From Sinorhizobium saheli (lineage in GTDB: Bacteria; Pseudomonadota; Alphaproteobacteria; Rhizobiales; Rhizobiaceae), in contig NZ_LNQB01000073.1 of NCBI RefSeq assembly GCF_001651875.1, positions 612,485 through 676,484 of the forward strand: a stretch of 64,000 bases of DNA, written 5' to 3'. The notes below the pieces were generated by a model. The model did not search any database and was not told the origin of the DNA. It saw only the letters and a program-made list of their open reading frames with translations. This document shows, piece by piece, positions 7,681-16,814 of the stretch. Numbering within the stretch: the first letter of the stretch is position 1; the number at the start of each line of letters is the position of its first letter. Position numbers and translations under genes: made by a program.

Positions 7681-8868
7681 TCAGTTGCCGAAATCGTTGA
7701 TGTTGTCCGCCATGTTGACGCCGGTATTCGCAATGCCGATCGGGCGCGCGATGAACTCCAGGAACTTGGAGATGTCGACCGAGGGGTGGCGCGAGGCGTA
7801 GATCACGTCGCGGTTCTTGATCGGGAAGGTCTGGCCGACGATCAGGCTGTCCGGATTCGTCATGTTGAAGCGGTAGACGATCGGATAGCGGCCGACCCGG
7901 TCGGCCTTCATGCCCTTGCTCAGCATGTCGTGGAACCGCTGCTGCCCGAGCAGGCTCATCACGATGTCCGGCTCCTCGTAACGGAAGACGAAGTAGCCTT
8001 TGGCATCGACCGTGCGGTCGGCGCCACCGCCCGCAAGCGCCACCGCTTCGAGCAGGTTGAGGTCGTTGGCGCCGAACTCGACGCGCTGGTTGGCCCGGAC
8101 CTGGCCGAGGATCGTGAAGGTGCGCGGATCGCGCGTCACGAAGATCTGGTCGCCCGGCTTGACGTGAATGTTCTCCGACGGGCTCTCGATGATCGACTTC
8201 AGGAGGACCGTGCCGGTCTTCTTGCCGCGCACGAGCGTGACATAGGTCTCGTAGGGCGGGGCCGACGGACCGCCGGCCTTGGCGATGACCTCGTTGATCG
8301 TTTCGCTGACGAGATTGAGCGGCACCACCGAAGGACGCCCGACGGCGCCGGAAACGGTGACGATGCGCGAGGCGGTCGACGTCGATGTCACGATCACGTC
8401 CGGCTCCACCGCCTTCTGCTTCAGGGCGTCGAGGATCGCCTGGCGCGCCTGTTCCAGCGTCAGGCCGGCAAAGCGGACCGAGCCGACATAGGGAATGGCC
8501 GCCTTGCCGTCCGGCTGGACGACGAGATCGATGCTCGTCTGCTTGGATTCCGTTGTCGAAAAGAGACCGTCGCTGCCCGCTTCGAAGATCGTCACCTTCA
8601 GCTGGTCGCCGACGCCGATCACGACCTGGCCGACGCCGCCGCCGATGCCGAAACGACGGCTGAGCGTCGTCGCCACATATTCGGAAACGAGCCGCGCCGA
8701 CTGGCCGTCGACATCGACGATATCGAAGACGGTCGCGTTCCTTCTGCCGATCTCAGTCCCGGACTGGCCGGCGTCCGCGAGGATGTCGGCGGCCAGCGGC
8801 CCCTCGCCCGGTACGGCTTGGCATCCCGCAAGCGCGGCACAAAGCAGAAGGGCAGTCACTCGTTTCAC
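7681..8868 (-). CDS. rkpU: Capsular polysaccharide export lipoprotein (Wza/KpsD-like)
   Basis: Outer-membrane polysaccharide export protein. 395 residues with an N-terminal lipoprotein signal: MKRVTALLLCAALAGC, lipobox LAGC with Cys16. A poly_export domain starts near IGVGDQLKVTIFEAG (about 85-100) and continues VQPDGKAAIPYVGSVRFAGLT; two SLBB-type repeats follow (ITVSGAVGRPSVVPL region; FTILGQVRANQRVEF region). These are Wza/KpsD features, forming the periplasm-to-outer-membrane exit channel. It is divergent from rkpA across 404 bp, as in the Sinorhizobium rkp-1 region where rkpU is described; the symbol rests on that order. It probably cooperates with an inner-membrane ABC exporter encoded elsewhere. 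Confidence 0.85.
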   Translation of the reverse strand: MKRVTALLLCAALAGCQAVPGEGPLAADILADAGQSGTEIGRRNATVFDIVDVDGQSARLVSEYVATTLSRRFGIGGGVGQVVIGVGDQLKVTIFEAGSDGLFSTTESKQTSIDLVVQPDGKAAIPYVGSVRFAGLTLEQARQAILDALKQKAVEPDVIVTSTSTASRIVTVSGAVGRPSVVPLNLVSETINEVIAKAGGPSAPPYETYVTLVRGKKTGTVLLKSIIESPSENIHVKPGDQIFVTRDPRTFTILGQVRANQRVEFGANDLNLLEAVALAGGGADRTVDAKGYFVFRYEEPDIVMSLLGQQRFHDMLSKGMKADRVGRYPIVYRFNMTNPDSLIVGQTFPIKNRDVIYASRHPSVDISKFLEFIARPIGIANTGVNMADNINDFGN

Positions 8869-9272
8869 TACGACACTCCGTATTCGGCACAGCGATGATT
8901 CTATTCAGATATCTGCGCCGCATTTCTTTTGGCAGGGAATCCACCGGTCTCTGAAAAGCACAAAGGCCGTCCCACAACAAGCCACCTCACCGTCGCTCCA
9001 GCCAAAATATTAGGGACTGCGCCTTTCCGGCCATACCGCCACGATCCTGTTTCGGACTGTCGCCGTAATTGTGTTGGATGAGTGACGCCGGACGTATATC
9101 TGAGCCTTCGGGGTTGAAAGCTAGGCGCTATGAGTTAAAAGCTCGCTAATACAGCAGAGGGGATAAAAACCGGGGAAAGCCACCTCAGCGGAATGTTGTC
9201 GATTGCAATTTACGTTCAATGTTGCAATCGGCTAAGACAATTTTAACGGCAGTTCAGAGCGTTCGATCTTAC
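8869..9272. promoter_or_regulatory. Divergent rkpU-rkpA control region
   Basis: A 404-bp gene-free stretch between the divergent rkpU and rkpA starts. It is AT-richer than the flanks near 9130-9250 and holds a perfect 9-bp inverted repeat (9200-9230). Promoters for both directions must lie here; I cannot assign -35/-10 boxes with confidence. Confidence 0.55.
9200..9230. promoter_or_regulatory. Perfect inverted repeat, candidate operator
   Basis: CGATTGCAA (9200-9208) and TTGCAATCG (9222-9230) are perfect 9-bp arms around a 13-base spacer. It lies 43 bp before the preferred rkpA start (9273) and overlaps the alternative ATG at 9219, which argues for the later start. A dimeric regulator site or an RNA hairpin are both possible. 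Confidence 0.5.
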
Positions 9273-12200
9273 ATGACGGTTGAAATCATAGGGCGTGCAT
9301 GCCTTGCCCCTGGGGCGAAATCTCCGCAGGCACTGTTCAAAATCCTTCGTCAGGGCAAATGCACCGTGACCCGCGTCCCCGCGGACCGGTGGGACCTCGC
9401 GCGCTTCTGGCACCCGCTGATGGGGACGCAGGGCAAGACCTACTCCTTTGCCGCCGGCGTGCTCGACGAGCTCTATGACTTCGATCCCGCCGTCTTCGGC
9501 ATGTCGCAGCGCGAGGCCATGTACATGGACCCGCAGCAGCGCGTCCTTCTGCAGCTCGCCTGGCGCGCGCTGGAAGATGCCAATATCTCGGTCGTAGCGC
9601 TGCACGGCGAGAAAGTCGGCGTCTATGTCGGCGCGTCGAGCCTCGACCATGCCAACCTTTCGGCCGACGACCCGGCCGCCGCCGGCCCTTATTTCATGAC
9701 CGGCAACACCCTCTCGATCGTCTCCAACCGCATTTCTCACGTCTTCGGGTTGAGCGGCCCGAGCATGACCGTCGACACGGCCTGTTCCTCCTCGCTCGTC
9801 GCCCTCGACCAGGCGATGCGGGCGCTCAACGCCGGCGAGATCGACACGGCGATCGTCGGCGGCGTCAACATCCTCGCCCATCCGCTGCCCTTCGTCGGCT
9901 TCGCCCAGGCGCGCATGCTGTCGCCCGAAGGGCTCTGCCGCGCCTATGACAATGACGGCGCCGGCTATGTGCGCGCCGAAGGCGGCGTCGTCTTCATCCT
10001 GCGCCGAACCGACCGGGCGCGCCGCGAGCGCGACCGCAGCTACGCGCGCATCATCGCCTCGGGGGTCAATTCCGCCGGCCGCACCAACGGCATCTCGCTG
10101 CCCTCGCGCGAGGCCCAGGCCAACCTGCTTCGCAGCATTTACGAGGGCAACGGCATCGACGCCAACGAGGTGGCCTTCATCGAGGGCCACGGCACCGGCA
10201 CCAAGGTCGGCGACCCGGCCGAGGTGTGGTCCATCGGCACGGTGATCGGTGCCGCGCGCCGGGCTCCGGTGCCGATAGGCTCCATCAAGTCGAACATCGG
10301 CCACACCGAGCCGGCGTCCGGCCTGTTCGGAATGATGAAGGCCGTCCTGGCGCTCGAGAACAATTATTTGCCGGCCTCGCTGCATTTCGACACGCCGAAC
10401 GAGCAGATCGATTTCGATGGCCTCAATGTTCGCGTCACGGCCAATCCGATCGAGTTGCTCAAGGGCAAGCGCGCGCGGCTCGCCGGCATCAATTCCTTCG
10501 GCTTCGGCGGCGCGAACGCGCATGTCGTCATCAGCGATCCGGAGCCGGTGCAGGAGGAGAAGAGCGCGGCTGCGCCGGCGGGACACGTGTTTCTCGCAAG
10601 CGCCCATACCGCGTCGAGCCTCGAGAACCTGCTCAAGGACTACAAGGCCGCCTTCGCCAATGCCTCCAAGGAAGAGACGCGCGCGCTCATCGCCGCCTCC
10701 GGCGCCAACCGGACGCATATGCGCCACCGCTTCGCGGCGCGCAGCGACCATCCCGACGAGATCGTCAGGGCGATAGCGAACCATCTCGACAGGCCCGGCT
10801 CCGACATCGGCGAAGTGGGCGAGGCGGCCGTCAAGGATGCGAAGGTCGCCTTCGTCTTCTCCGGCAACGGCTCGCAATGGGCCGGCATGGGCGTCGAGGC
10901 GTTCCGGGAGAACCTGCATTTCCGCCAGTCCTTCACCTCGGTCAGCGCCCTCTTCAAGTTCCATTCCGATATCGCGCTCGACGAATTGCTGACCGACCCG
11001 GAACTGGAACGGAAGCTCGCCGACACGAAGATCGCCCAGCCGCTGCTCTTCGCAATCCAGGCCGCACTCTCCGACTCGCTCGTGGCGATGGGCATCAAGC
11101 CGGTTGCCGTCTTCGGCCACTCGGTCGGCGAGATCGCCGCGGCTTACGCGGCGGGCGCGCTGTCGCTGGTCGATGCCGTGTCGATCGTTGCGAAACGCTC
11201 CCTGCATCAGGACCTGCTGGCCGGCCAGGGCACGATGGCCGCCGTCATGCTCGGCGAGGAGGCCGCCAATGCCTTCGCGCAAGCGCGCGGCCTTACCGAG
11301 CTCTGCGTTGCAGCCGTCAACGCCCATAATTCGGTGACGATCTCCGGGCCGGCGCACGAGATTTCCGCCTTCCGCGACGCCGCCCGCAAGGCGAAGATCC
11401 CGGTCCAGATCCTCGACATCAACTACCCGTTCCATCACCCCATCATCGACCAGGCAAAAGAGGCGTTTCTTTCCGACATCCCGGATATCGCGCCGCGCCG
11501 GACGGAGCTCGCCTATCTCTCGACGGTCACAGGCTCCGCGCTCGACGGGACCGAACTCGACCCGGAGTATTGGTGGAAGAACGTCCGCGAGCCGGTACGC
11601 TTCCAGGCGGCCGCCGAAGCCGCGCTCGAACTCGGCTGCCGTCTCTTCATCGAAATCTCACCGCGGCCGATCCTGTCATCCTATGTCAAGGAGACCATCA
11701 AGCAGGCTGCAGTGCCGGCGACGGTGGTGCCGACCTTGCTTCGCGACGTCGCCGAAAGCGGTCATGACCCGATCTCGGCATCGATGGCGCGCGCGGTCGC
11801 GCACGGCGCAGCCGTCGACCGGCCGCGCGTCTACGGCAAGCGCAATGCGTTCGTCGCGCTGCCAAGCCTCCCCTTCGAGCCGGTCGAACTGCGCCCCGCA
11901 ACCACGACCGATGCGACCGACCTCTTCGGCCGCGCGGCCAGGCAGCCCTACCGCCTGAACGGCTGGCGCAGCGACCCCAATGCGGGAAGCTGGAAGAACC
12001 ACGTCGACGCACACCTCTTCCCCGACCTCGCCGAGCACGTCGTCGACGGCAAGGCCATTCTGCCCGGGAGCGGCTTCATCGAGGTGGCCGTCTCCGCCGC
12101 GCAGCGGTATTACGGCAGCGACGAGGTCGAGATCACCAATCTCGAAATCGTCCGGCCGCTCGAACTCAGCGACAGCCGCATCATGGAGCTCTCGACCATC

Positions 12201-15200
12201 CTGTCGCCGGAGACCGGCGACATCGAGATCCGTTCGCGCGAGCGCCTCACGGAGGACGACTGGACGGTGCATGCGGTCGCGCGCTCCCGCAAGCCCGTGC
12301 CGGGGTCAAACGGGAAATGTCCCTCCTTTGCCGGCATGGCGAAGTCGGCGACCGTGACGCCGGCGAAGGCCTATGAAACGGCGCGGCAGTTCGGGCTGGA
12401 CTACGGTCCCCGTTTCCAGCTCCTCTCCAAGGCGGTGGCCTATGGGGACCGACTGATCGACGTCGAATTGAAGGCGCCCAAACCGGCGGGACATCCGCTC
12501 GTCTCCTACGCCCTTCATCCGATCTCGGTCGACGCGACTTTCCATGGCCTGGTCGCGCTCTTCGACCGCTTCAGCGGCGACAGGGGCGGCGCGCCCTATA
12601 TTCCGGTGCGCTTCGGCTCGGTGCGCGTGGTCAATGCCGGCCGGCCGATCGCCCGCGCCACGATCGAGATCGAGCGCGTCAGCGCCAATTCGATCAAGGC
12701 GAAGTTCCATTTCTTCGACGAGACCGGCACGCCCATCGCCCATTTCGAAGACTGCCGCTTCCGCCGCACCTATTTGCGCAAGCACAAGACGCTGGATGGG
12801 CTTTCCTTCCACTACGAGACCGTGCTCGCCGACGTGAGCCTTCCCGGTGCAACGCCGAAGGCGGCCATTCCGGCAAGGCTTACGGATCGGGCAGAGGCTG
12901 ATGGCGTCGACAATGCGACGCTGCTCTTCAATGCCGCCATCTACCGCGCCTGCCAGGAAATCGCCCTGAAGCTCGGCAGAGGAAAGGCAACGATCCAGGG
13001 CAATGCCCTGCCCGGCGATTTCGCCTTCCAATGCTTCCTGACGAGTTGCCTCTATGCGCTCGAGGATGCCGGGCTCTGCGAACACCAGAACGGTAGCTGG
13101 AAGATCGCGACCGAATTCACGCTGCCGAGCGTGCCGGAGATCCTCGGCGAGCTCTATGGCGATCGGCCCGATCGCGCCGTGGAAGCGGTGCTGATCAACA
13201 ACGCCCATGCGGAGGCGCTCGGCCGCCTCGACGCGCTCTTTGCGCTGACTGCAGGCAGTGACCCGTCCGCCTCCTTCAATGCCGCCTTCATGAGCGAGGC
13301 GACGCTCGATCACCACGCCGTGCATTCCGTCGCGAGCCGCTCGCGGATGGACGAGGTCCTCGCCGCCGTCGAACGGGCACTCGCCGCGCAGAGCGCCGGG
13401 GCGCGCTTGCGCATCGTGGAATTCGGCAGCGTCTCCGCCGGTTTCACCCGCAGGCTCGCCGATCTCGCCGCCCGGCACGGGGCGAGCCTCGCGGTCGTCG
13501 AACCGCGGGACAACGCCCAGCGTAACCTTGAGATAGCCTTCGAGGAAGACCCGCATGTGCAGGTTCTCAAGAAGGGCGAGTTCGCGGCGATCGCGCCTTT
13601 CGATCTCGCGGTCAGCGCTTCGGACAATCTCTATCACCTGATCGAAGAGGACGCTGCCGTCCGCACCGCCTTGCGCTCCATGCTCCGCCCGGGCGGCGCC
13701 CTGGTCGCGGCGGTCAGCGCGCCGTCGGTCTTCGGCGACTTCGCGCTCGGCCTCTCCGATGGCTGGTTCGCACGCAGCCAGACGGCAGAGTTCCCGATCG
13801 GCAGGATCGCGGCCGTGCCGCACTGGCAGAAGTGCCTTTCGGATCTCGACCTCGGCGACATCACCGTCACGGATCGCGAGTGCCCGCACGGCAGCACGAT
13901 CGTGATCGAGGCGCGCGGCGCGGCGACTGCCGCGGGCGCAGGCGCGGAAGAGGCGGAAGCCAATGCCCTCCCCTACCTGCTGATCGAGCTCGCGGACGCC
14001 CGGAAGCCGGCGCATGCCGGCGCCCAGGCGATCCCCGTCGCCGTGACGGGAGAGATACCCGCGGATGTCGCGACGCTGCGCACGGCCCTTGAAGCGCTTG
14101 GCGGAAGGCCCATCCGCGCGGTGCTCGCGTCCCCGGCTGACCGCGCCGGCGAGGAAGAGTCGGCCCTGCTGCAGGCCCGCGTGCTGGCGCTCAGCGCCTT
14201 CGCCGAGGCGCTGCGGCAGCACCTTGCCGATGCAGAGCCCGCCGGAGACGACCGCCCGCGCCTCGTGCTCGTCGCCCCGGGCGGCATGCCGGTCGCCGCA
14301 TCGGCAAGCTCGGGGATAAATTCCGGGCTATGGGCATTCGCTCGCGTTTTGCAGAACGAATATGAGTTTCTCGACGTCCACGCGCTCGATCTGGTCAACG
14401 GATCAGGCGCGGGATCAGGCTTGAGCCGCGAGGACATGCTCGCCTCGGCGCTCCCTCTCCTGACGGTGTCGGGAACGAACCGCGAATGGCTGCTCGACCG
14501 CGCTTCCGGGCTTCTTTCGGAAATCCGCGCCGTGCCGGGAGCAACGAACAAGGCCGAAGGCAAGACCAGCGCCTTTGCCGCCGCGACCATCCGCCAGCGG
14601 GTCGCCTCGCAGGTCGGCAGCATCGCCTGGGAAGAAACGGCCGTGCCTCGGCCGGGCCCTGGAGAAGTCGTCGTCGCGGTCGCGGCCACCGGCTTGAACT
14701 TCCGCGACGTCATGTGGGCGATGGGCCTTCTGCCCGAGGAAGCGCTGGAGGACGGTTTTGCCGGCGCCACGATCGGCATGGAGCTTTCCGGCCACGTGGT
14801 CGCCGTCGGCGAAGCGGTCGACGACCTCGCCATCGGCGATGCGGTGATGGCGATCGCCTCGTCCGCATTCTCGACGCATGCGGTCGTCGCCCGCGCCGGC
14901 ATTGCCAAGCTGCCGCGCACGATGAACCCGGTGGCCGCGGCAACCGTGCCCGTCGCTTTCCTCACCGCCTACTATGCCATGGTCGAACTCGGCCGCATCC
15001 AGGCGGGCGAGACGATCCTCATCCACGGTGCCGCCGGCGGCGTCGGCCTCGCCGCGCTGCAGGTGGCCAAGCTCAAGGGCGCCAAGGTCATCGCCACGGC
15101 GGGAACGCGCGAGAAGCGCCGCTTCCTGACGATGCTCGGCGCGGACCACGTCTTCGACTCGCGCTCGCTCGGCTTCGTCAACGATGTGCGTGCGGTCACG

Positions 15201-16814
15201 CAAGGCGAAGGGGTGGACCTTGTCCTCAATTCGCTCTTTGCCGAGGCGATGGAGCAGAGCCTCGCGCTGGTGAAGCCCTTCGGGCGGTTCCTGGAACTCG
15301 GCAAGCGCGACTACTATGCCGACAGCAAGATCGGGCTCCGGCCGTTCCGCCGCAACGTCAGCTATTTCGGCATCGACGCGGACCAGCTTCTCGTCAATCA
15401 GCCGGGTCTCACCAGGCGCATCTTCATGGAAATCGGGGCGCTCTTCGAGGAAGGCAAGCTCAGCCCGCTTCCCTATCGCGCCTTCGATTTCGACGAGATC
15501 GGCAATGCGTTCCGGCTGATGCAGAATGCCGGCCATATCGGCAAGATCGTGGTGCTGCCGCCCACGGCCGGCAAGCACGAGGTCACGGCGAAGCGGGACA
15601 AGCGGATCAAGGTCGATCCGGACGGCGTCCATCTCGTCGTCGGCGGCATCGGCGGCTTCGGTCTCATGGCGGCCAACTGGCTCGTCGAGAAAGGCGCGCG
15701 CCGGATCGCGCTCTGCTCGCGCCGCGGCCAGCCGGATGCCGAGACGCTGGCGATGATCGGGCGCTGGGAGAAGGCGGGCGTCGCGGCCTCCGTTCACGCC
15801 TGCGACATCACCGACGCCGCAGCCGTCGAAGGGCTGCTCGCGACGCTTCGGGCCGAAGCGCCGCTGCGCTCCGTCGTCCACGCGGCGATGGTGCTCGACG
15901 ACGCGCTGATCAGCAATCTCAACCGCGAGCGCAACCGCCCGGTGATCGACACGAAAGCCAAGGGCGCGGCGATCCTCGATCGCCTCACCCGCCGCGACGA
16001 ACTCGACAACTTCATCCTGTTCTCGTCGGCAACGACGCTCGTCGGCAATCCCGGCCAGGCGAACTACGTCGCCGCCAACGGCTATCTCGAGGGCCTTGCC
16101 CGCGCACGGCGCGAGCAGGGTCTGGCGGGGCTCGCCGTCGGCTTCGGCGCGATCGCCGATGCCGGCTACCTGACGCAGAACGCCGACGTCAACGACCTGC
16201 TCGCCAAGCGCATCGGCAAGACGGCGCTGAAGGCGCAAGTGGCGCTCGACATGGTCGAGAGCCACATCGCCGCCGATCCGGGCACGGTCGATGCCGCCGT
16301 GGTGATGATTTCGGAGATCGACTGGGCGGCCGCGCGCAACCTGCCGGTCGCCCGCTACGCGCTGTTCGAGGTCATCCTGCGCAGTGCCGACCAGCATGCC
16401 TCGGGTGCCGAGGGCGCGAAGATGGATCTCGTCGCGATGATCGAGGGCAAGTCGCCGCAGGAGGCGGAGGATATTTTGTTCGATCTTGTGGCCGGCGAGA
16501 TCGCCGCGATCCTCCGGGTCTCGAAGGATACGGTGACGCGCAGCAAGATATTGAAGGAGATCGGCCTCGACAGCCTGATGGCGGTGGAACTCGGCATGAG
16601 CTTCCAGCAGAACACCGGCTTCGACATGCCCTTGAGCGGCGTCGCCGACAACACGACCGTCGGCGACGTTGCCCGCAAGCTCTATGAGAAGGTAAGCAAG
16701 CGCGACCAGGGTAACGACGGTGAGAGCGGCGACGACAAGCTCGTCATCGAGCTGACGCAGCGCCACACCGGGCCGGCCAAGGATGCGGTCAAGGAAAAGG
16801 CACTGAGCCAATGA
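9273..16814 (+). CDS. rkpA: Multidomain reducing fatty-acid/polyketide synthase
   Basis: A 2513-residue type I synthase that should build a reduced acyl chain on its own ACP. Domains seen in order: ketosynthase with Cys171 in DTACSSS and later His motifs (EGHGTGT, NIGHTEPASG); acyltransferase with Ser617 in GHSVGE; dehydratase with His922 in HVVDGKAILP and Asp1087; a methyltransferase-like region about 1345-1500 lacking a canonical glycine loop; enoyl reductase (about 1780-2085, GAAGGVGLAALQ); ketoreductase (GGIGGFG near 2123, Tyr2265); and ACP with Ser2434 in GLDSLMAVE. No thioesterase follows, so release must be by another protein. The start at 9273 begins the ketosynthase fold directly; 9219 is possible but overlaps an inverted repeat. 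Overlaps rkpG by 4 bp (ATGA). Known in Sinorhizobium as required for K-antigen production. Confidence 0.93.
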   Translation: MTVEIIGRACLAPGAKSPQALFKILRQGKCTVTRVPADRWDLARFWHPLMGTQGKTYSFAAGVLDELYDFDPAVFGMSQREAMYMDPQQRVLLQLAWRALEDANISVVALHGEKVGVYVGASSLDHANLSADDPAAAGPYFMTGNTLSIVSNRISHVFGLSGPSMTVDTACSSSLVALDQAMRALNAGEIDTAIVGGVNILAHPLPFVGFAQARMLSPEGLCRAYDNDGAGYVRAEGGVVFILRRTDRARRERDRSYARIIASGVNSAGRTNGISLPSREAQANLLRSIYEGNGIDANEVAFIEGHGTGTKVGDPAEVWSIGTVIGAARRAPVPIGSIKSNIGHTEPASGLFGMMKAVLALENNYLPASLHFDTPNEQIDFDGLNVRVTANPIELLKGKRARLAGINSFGFGGANAHVVISDPEPVQEEKSAAAPAGHVFLASAHTASSLENLLKDYKAAFANASKEETRALIAASGANRTHMRHRFAARSDHPDEIVRAIANHLDRPGSDIGEVGEAAVKDAKVAFVFSGNGSQWAGMGVEAFRENLHFRQSFTSVSALFKFHSDIALDELLTDPELERKLADTKIAQPLLFAIQAALSDSLVAMGIKPVAVFGHSVGEIAAAYAAGALSLVDAVSIVAKRSLHQDLLAGQGTMAAVMLGEEAANAFAQARGLTELCVAAVNAHNSVTISGPAHEISAFRDAARKAKIPVQILDINYPFHHPIIDQAKEAFLSDIPDIAPRRTELAYLSTVTGSALDGTELDPEYWWKNVREPVRFQAAAEAALELGCRLFIEISPRPILSSYVKETIKQAAVPATVVPTLLRDVAESGHDPISASMARAVAHGAAVDRPRVYGKRNAFVALPSLPFEPVELRPATTTDATDLFGRAARQPYRLNGWRSDPNAGSWKNHVDAHLFPDLAEHVVDGKAILPGSGFIEVAVSAAQRYYGSDEVEITNLEIVRPLELSDSRIMELSTILSPETGDIEIRSRERLTEDDWTVHAVARSRKPVPGSNGKCPSFAGMAKSATVTPAKAYETARQFGLDYGPRFQLLSKAVAYGDRLIDVELKAPKPAGHPLVSYALHPISVDATFHGLVALFDRFSGDRGGAPYIPVRFGSVRVVNAGRPIARATIEIERVSANSIKAKFHFFDETGTPIAHFEDCRFRRTYLRKHKTLDGLSFHYETVLADVSLPGATPKAAIPARLTDRAEADGVDNATLLFNAAIYRACQEIALKLGRGKATIQGNALPGDFAFQCFLTSCLYALEDAGLCEHQNGSWKIATEFTLPSVPEILGELYGDRPDRAVEAVLINNAHAEALGRLDALFALTAGSDPSASFNAAFMSEATLDHHAVHSVASRSRMDEVLAAVERALAAQSAGARLRIVEFGSVSAGFTRRLADLAARHGASLAVVEPRDNAQRNLEIAFEEDPHVQVLKKGEFAAIAPFDLAVSASDNLYHLIEEDAAVRTALRSMLRPGGALVAAVSAPSVFGDFALGLSDGWFARSQTAEFPIGRIAAVPHWQKCLSDLDLGDITVTDRECPHGSTIVIEARGAATAAGAGAEEAEANALPYLLIELADARKPAHAGAQAIPVAVTGEIPADVATLRTALEALGGRPIRAVLASPADRAGEEESALLQARVLALSAFAEALRQHLADAEPAGDDRPRLVLVAPGGMPVAASASSGINSGLWAFARVLQNEYEFLDVHALDLVNGSGAGSGLSREDMLASALPLLTVSGTNREWLLDRASGLLSEIRAVPGATNKAEGKTSAFAAATIRQRVASQVGSIAWEETAVPRPGPGEVVVAVAATGLNFRDVMWAMGLLPEEALEDGFAGATIGMELSGHVVAVGEAVDDLAIGDAVMAIASSAFSTHAVVARAGIAKLPRTMNPVAAATVPVAFLTAYYAMVELGRIQAGETILIHGAAGGVGLAALQVAKLKGAKVIATAGTREKRRFLTMLGADHVFDSRSLGFVNDVRAVTQGEGVDLVLNSLFAEAMEQSLALVKPFGRFLELGKRDYYADSKIGLRPFRRNVSYFGIDADQLLVNQPGLTRRIFMEIGALFEEGKLSPLPYRAFDFDEIGNAFRLMQNAGHIGKIVVLPPTAGKHEVTAKRDKRIKVDPDGVHLVVGGIGGFGLMAANWLVEKGARRIALCSRRGQPDAETLAMIGRWEKAGVAASVHACDITDAAAVEGLLATLRAEAPLRSVVHAAMVLDDALISNLNRERNRPVIDTKAKGAAILDRLTRRDELDNFILFSSATTLVGNPGQANYVAANGYLEGLARARREQGLAGLAVGFGAIADAGYLTQNADVNDLLAKRIGKTALKAQVALDMVESHIAADPGTVDAAVVMISEIDWAAARNLPVARYALFEVILRSADQHASGAEGAKMDLVAMIEGKSPQEAEDILFDLVAGEIAAILRVSKDTVTRSKILKEIGLDSLMAVELGMSFQQNTGFDMPLSGVADNTTVGDVARKLYEKVSKRDQGNDGESGDDKLVIELTQRHTGPAKDAVKEKALSQ

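Noticed and set aside
9219..9272. rkpA start at 9219
   Set aside because: It overlaps a perfect inverted repeat, lacks a ribosome site and adds 18 residues before the ketosynthase; kept only as an alternative.
9243..11438. A 731-codon open frame on the minus strand opposite rkpA
   Set aside because: It lies wholly antisense to the ketosynthase/acyltransferase part of rkpA, has low-complexity Arg/Gly/Asp-rich composition and no domain; it is an artefact of high GC.
12306..16811. Long antisense and alternate frames over rkpA (638 and 798 codons minus, 733 codons plus)
   Set aside because: All overlap verified PKS domains and show Arg-rich or charged shadow composition without motifs.
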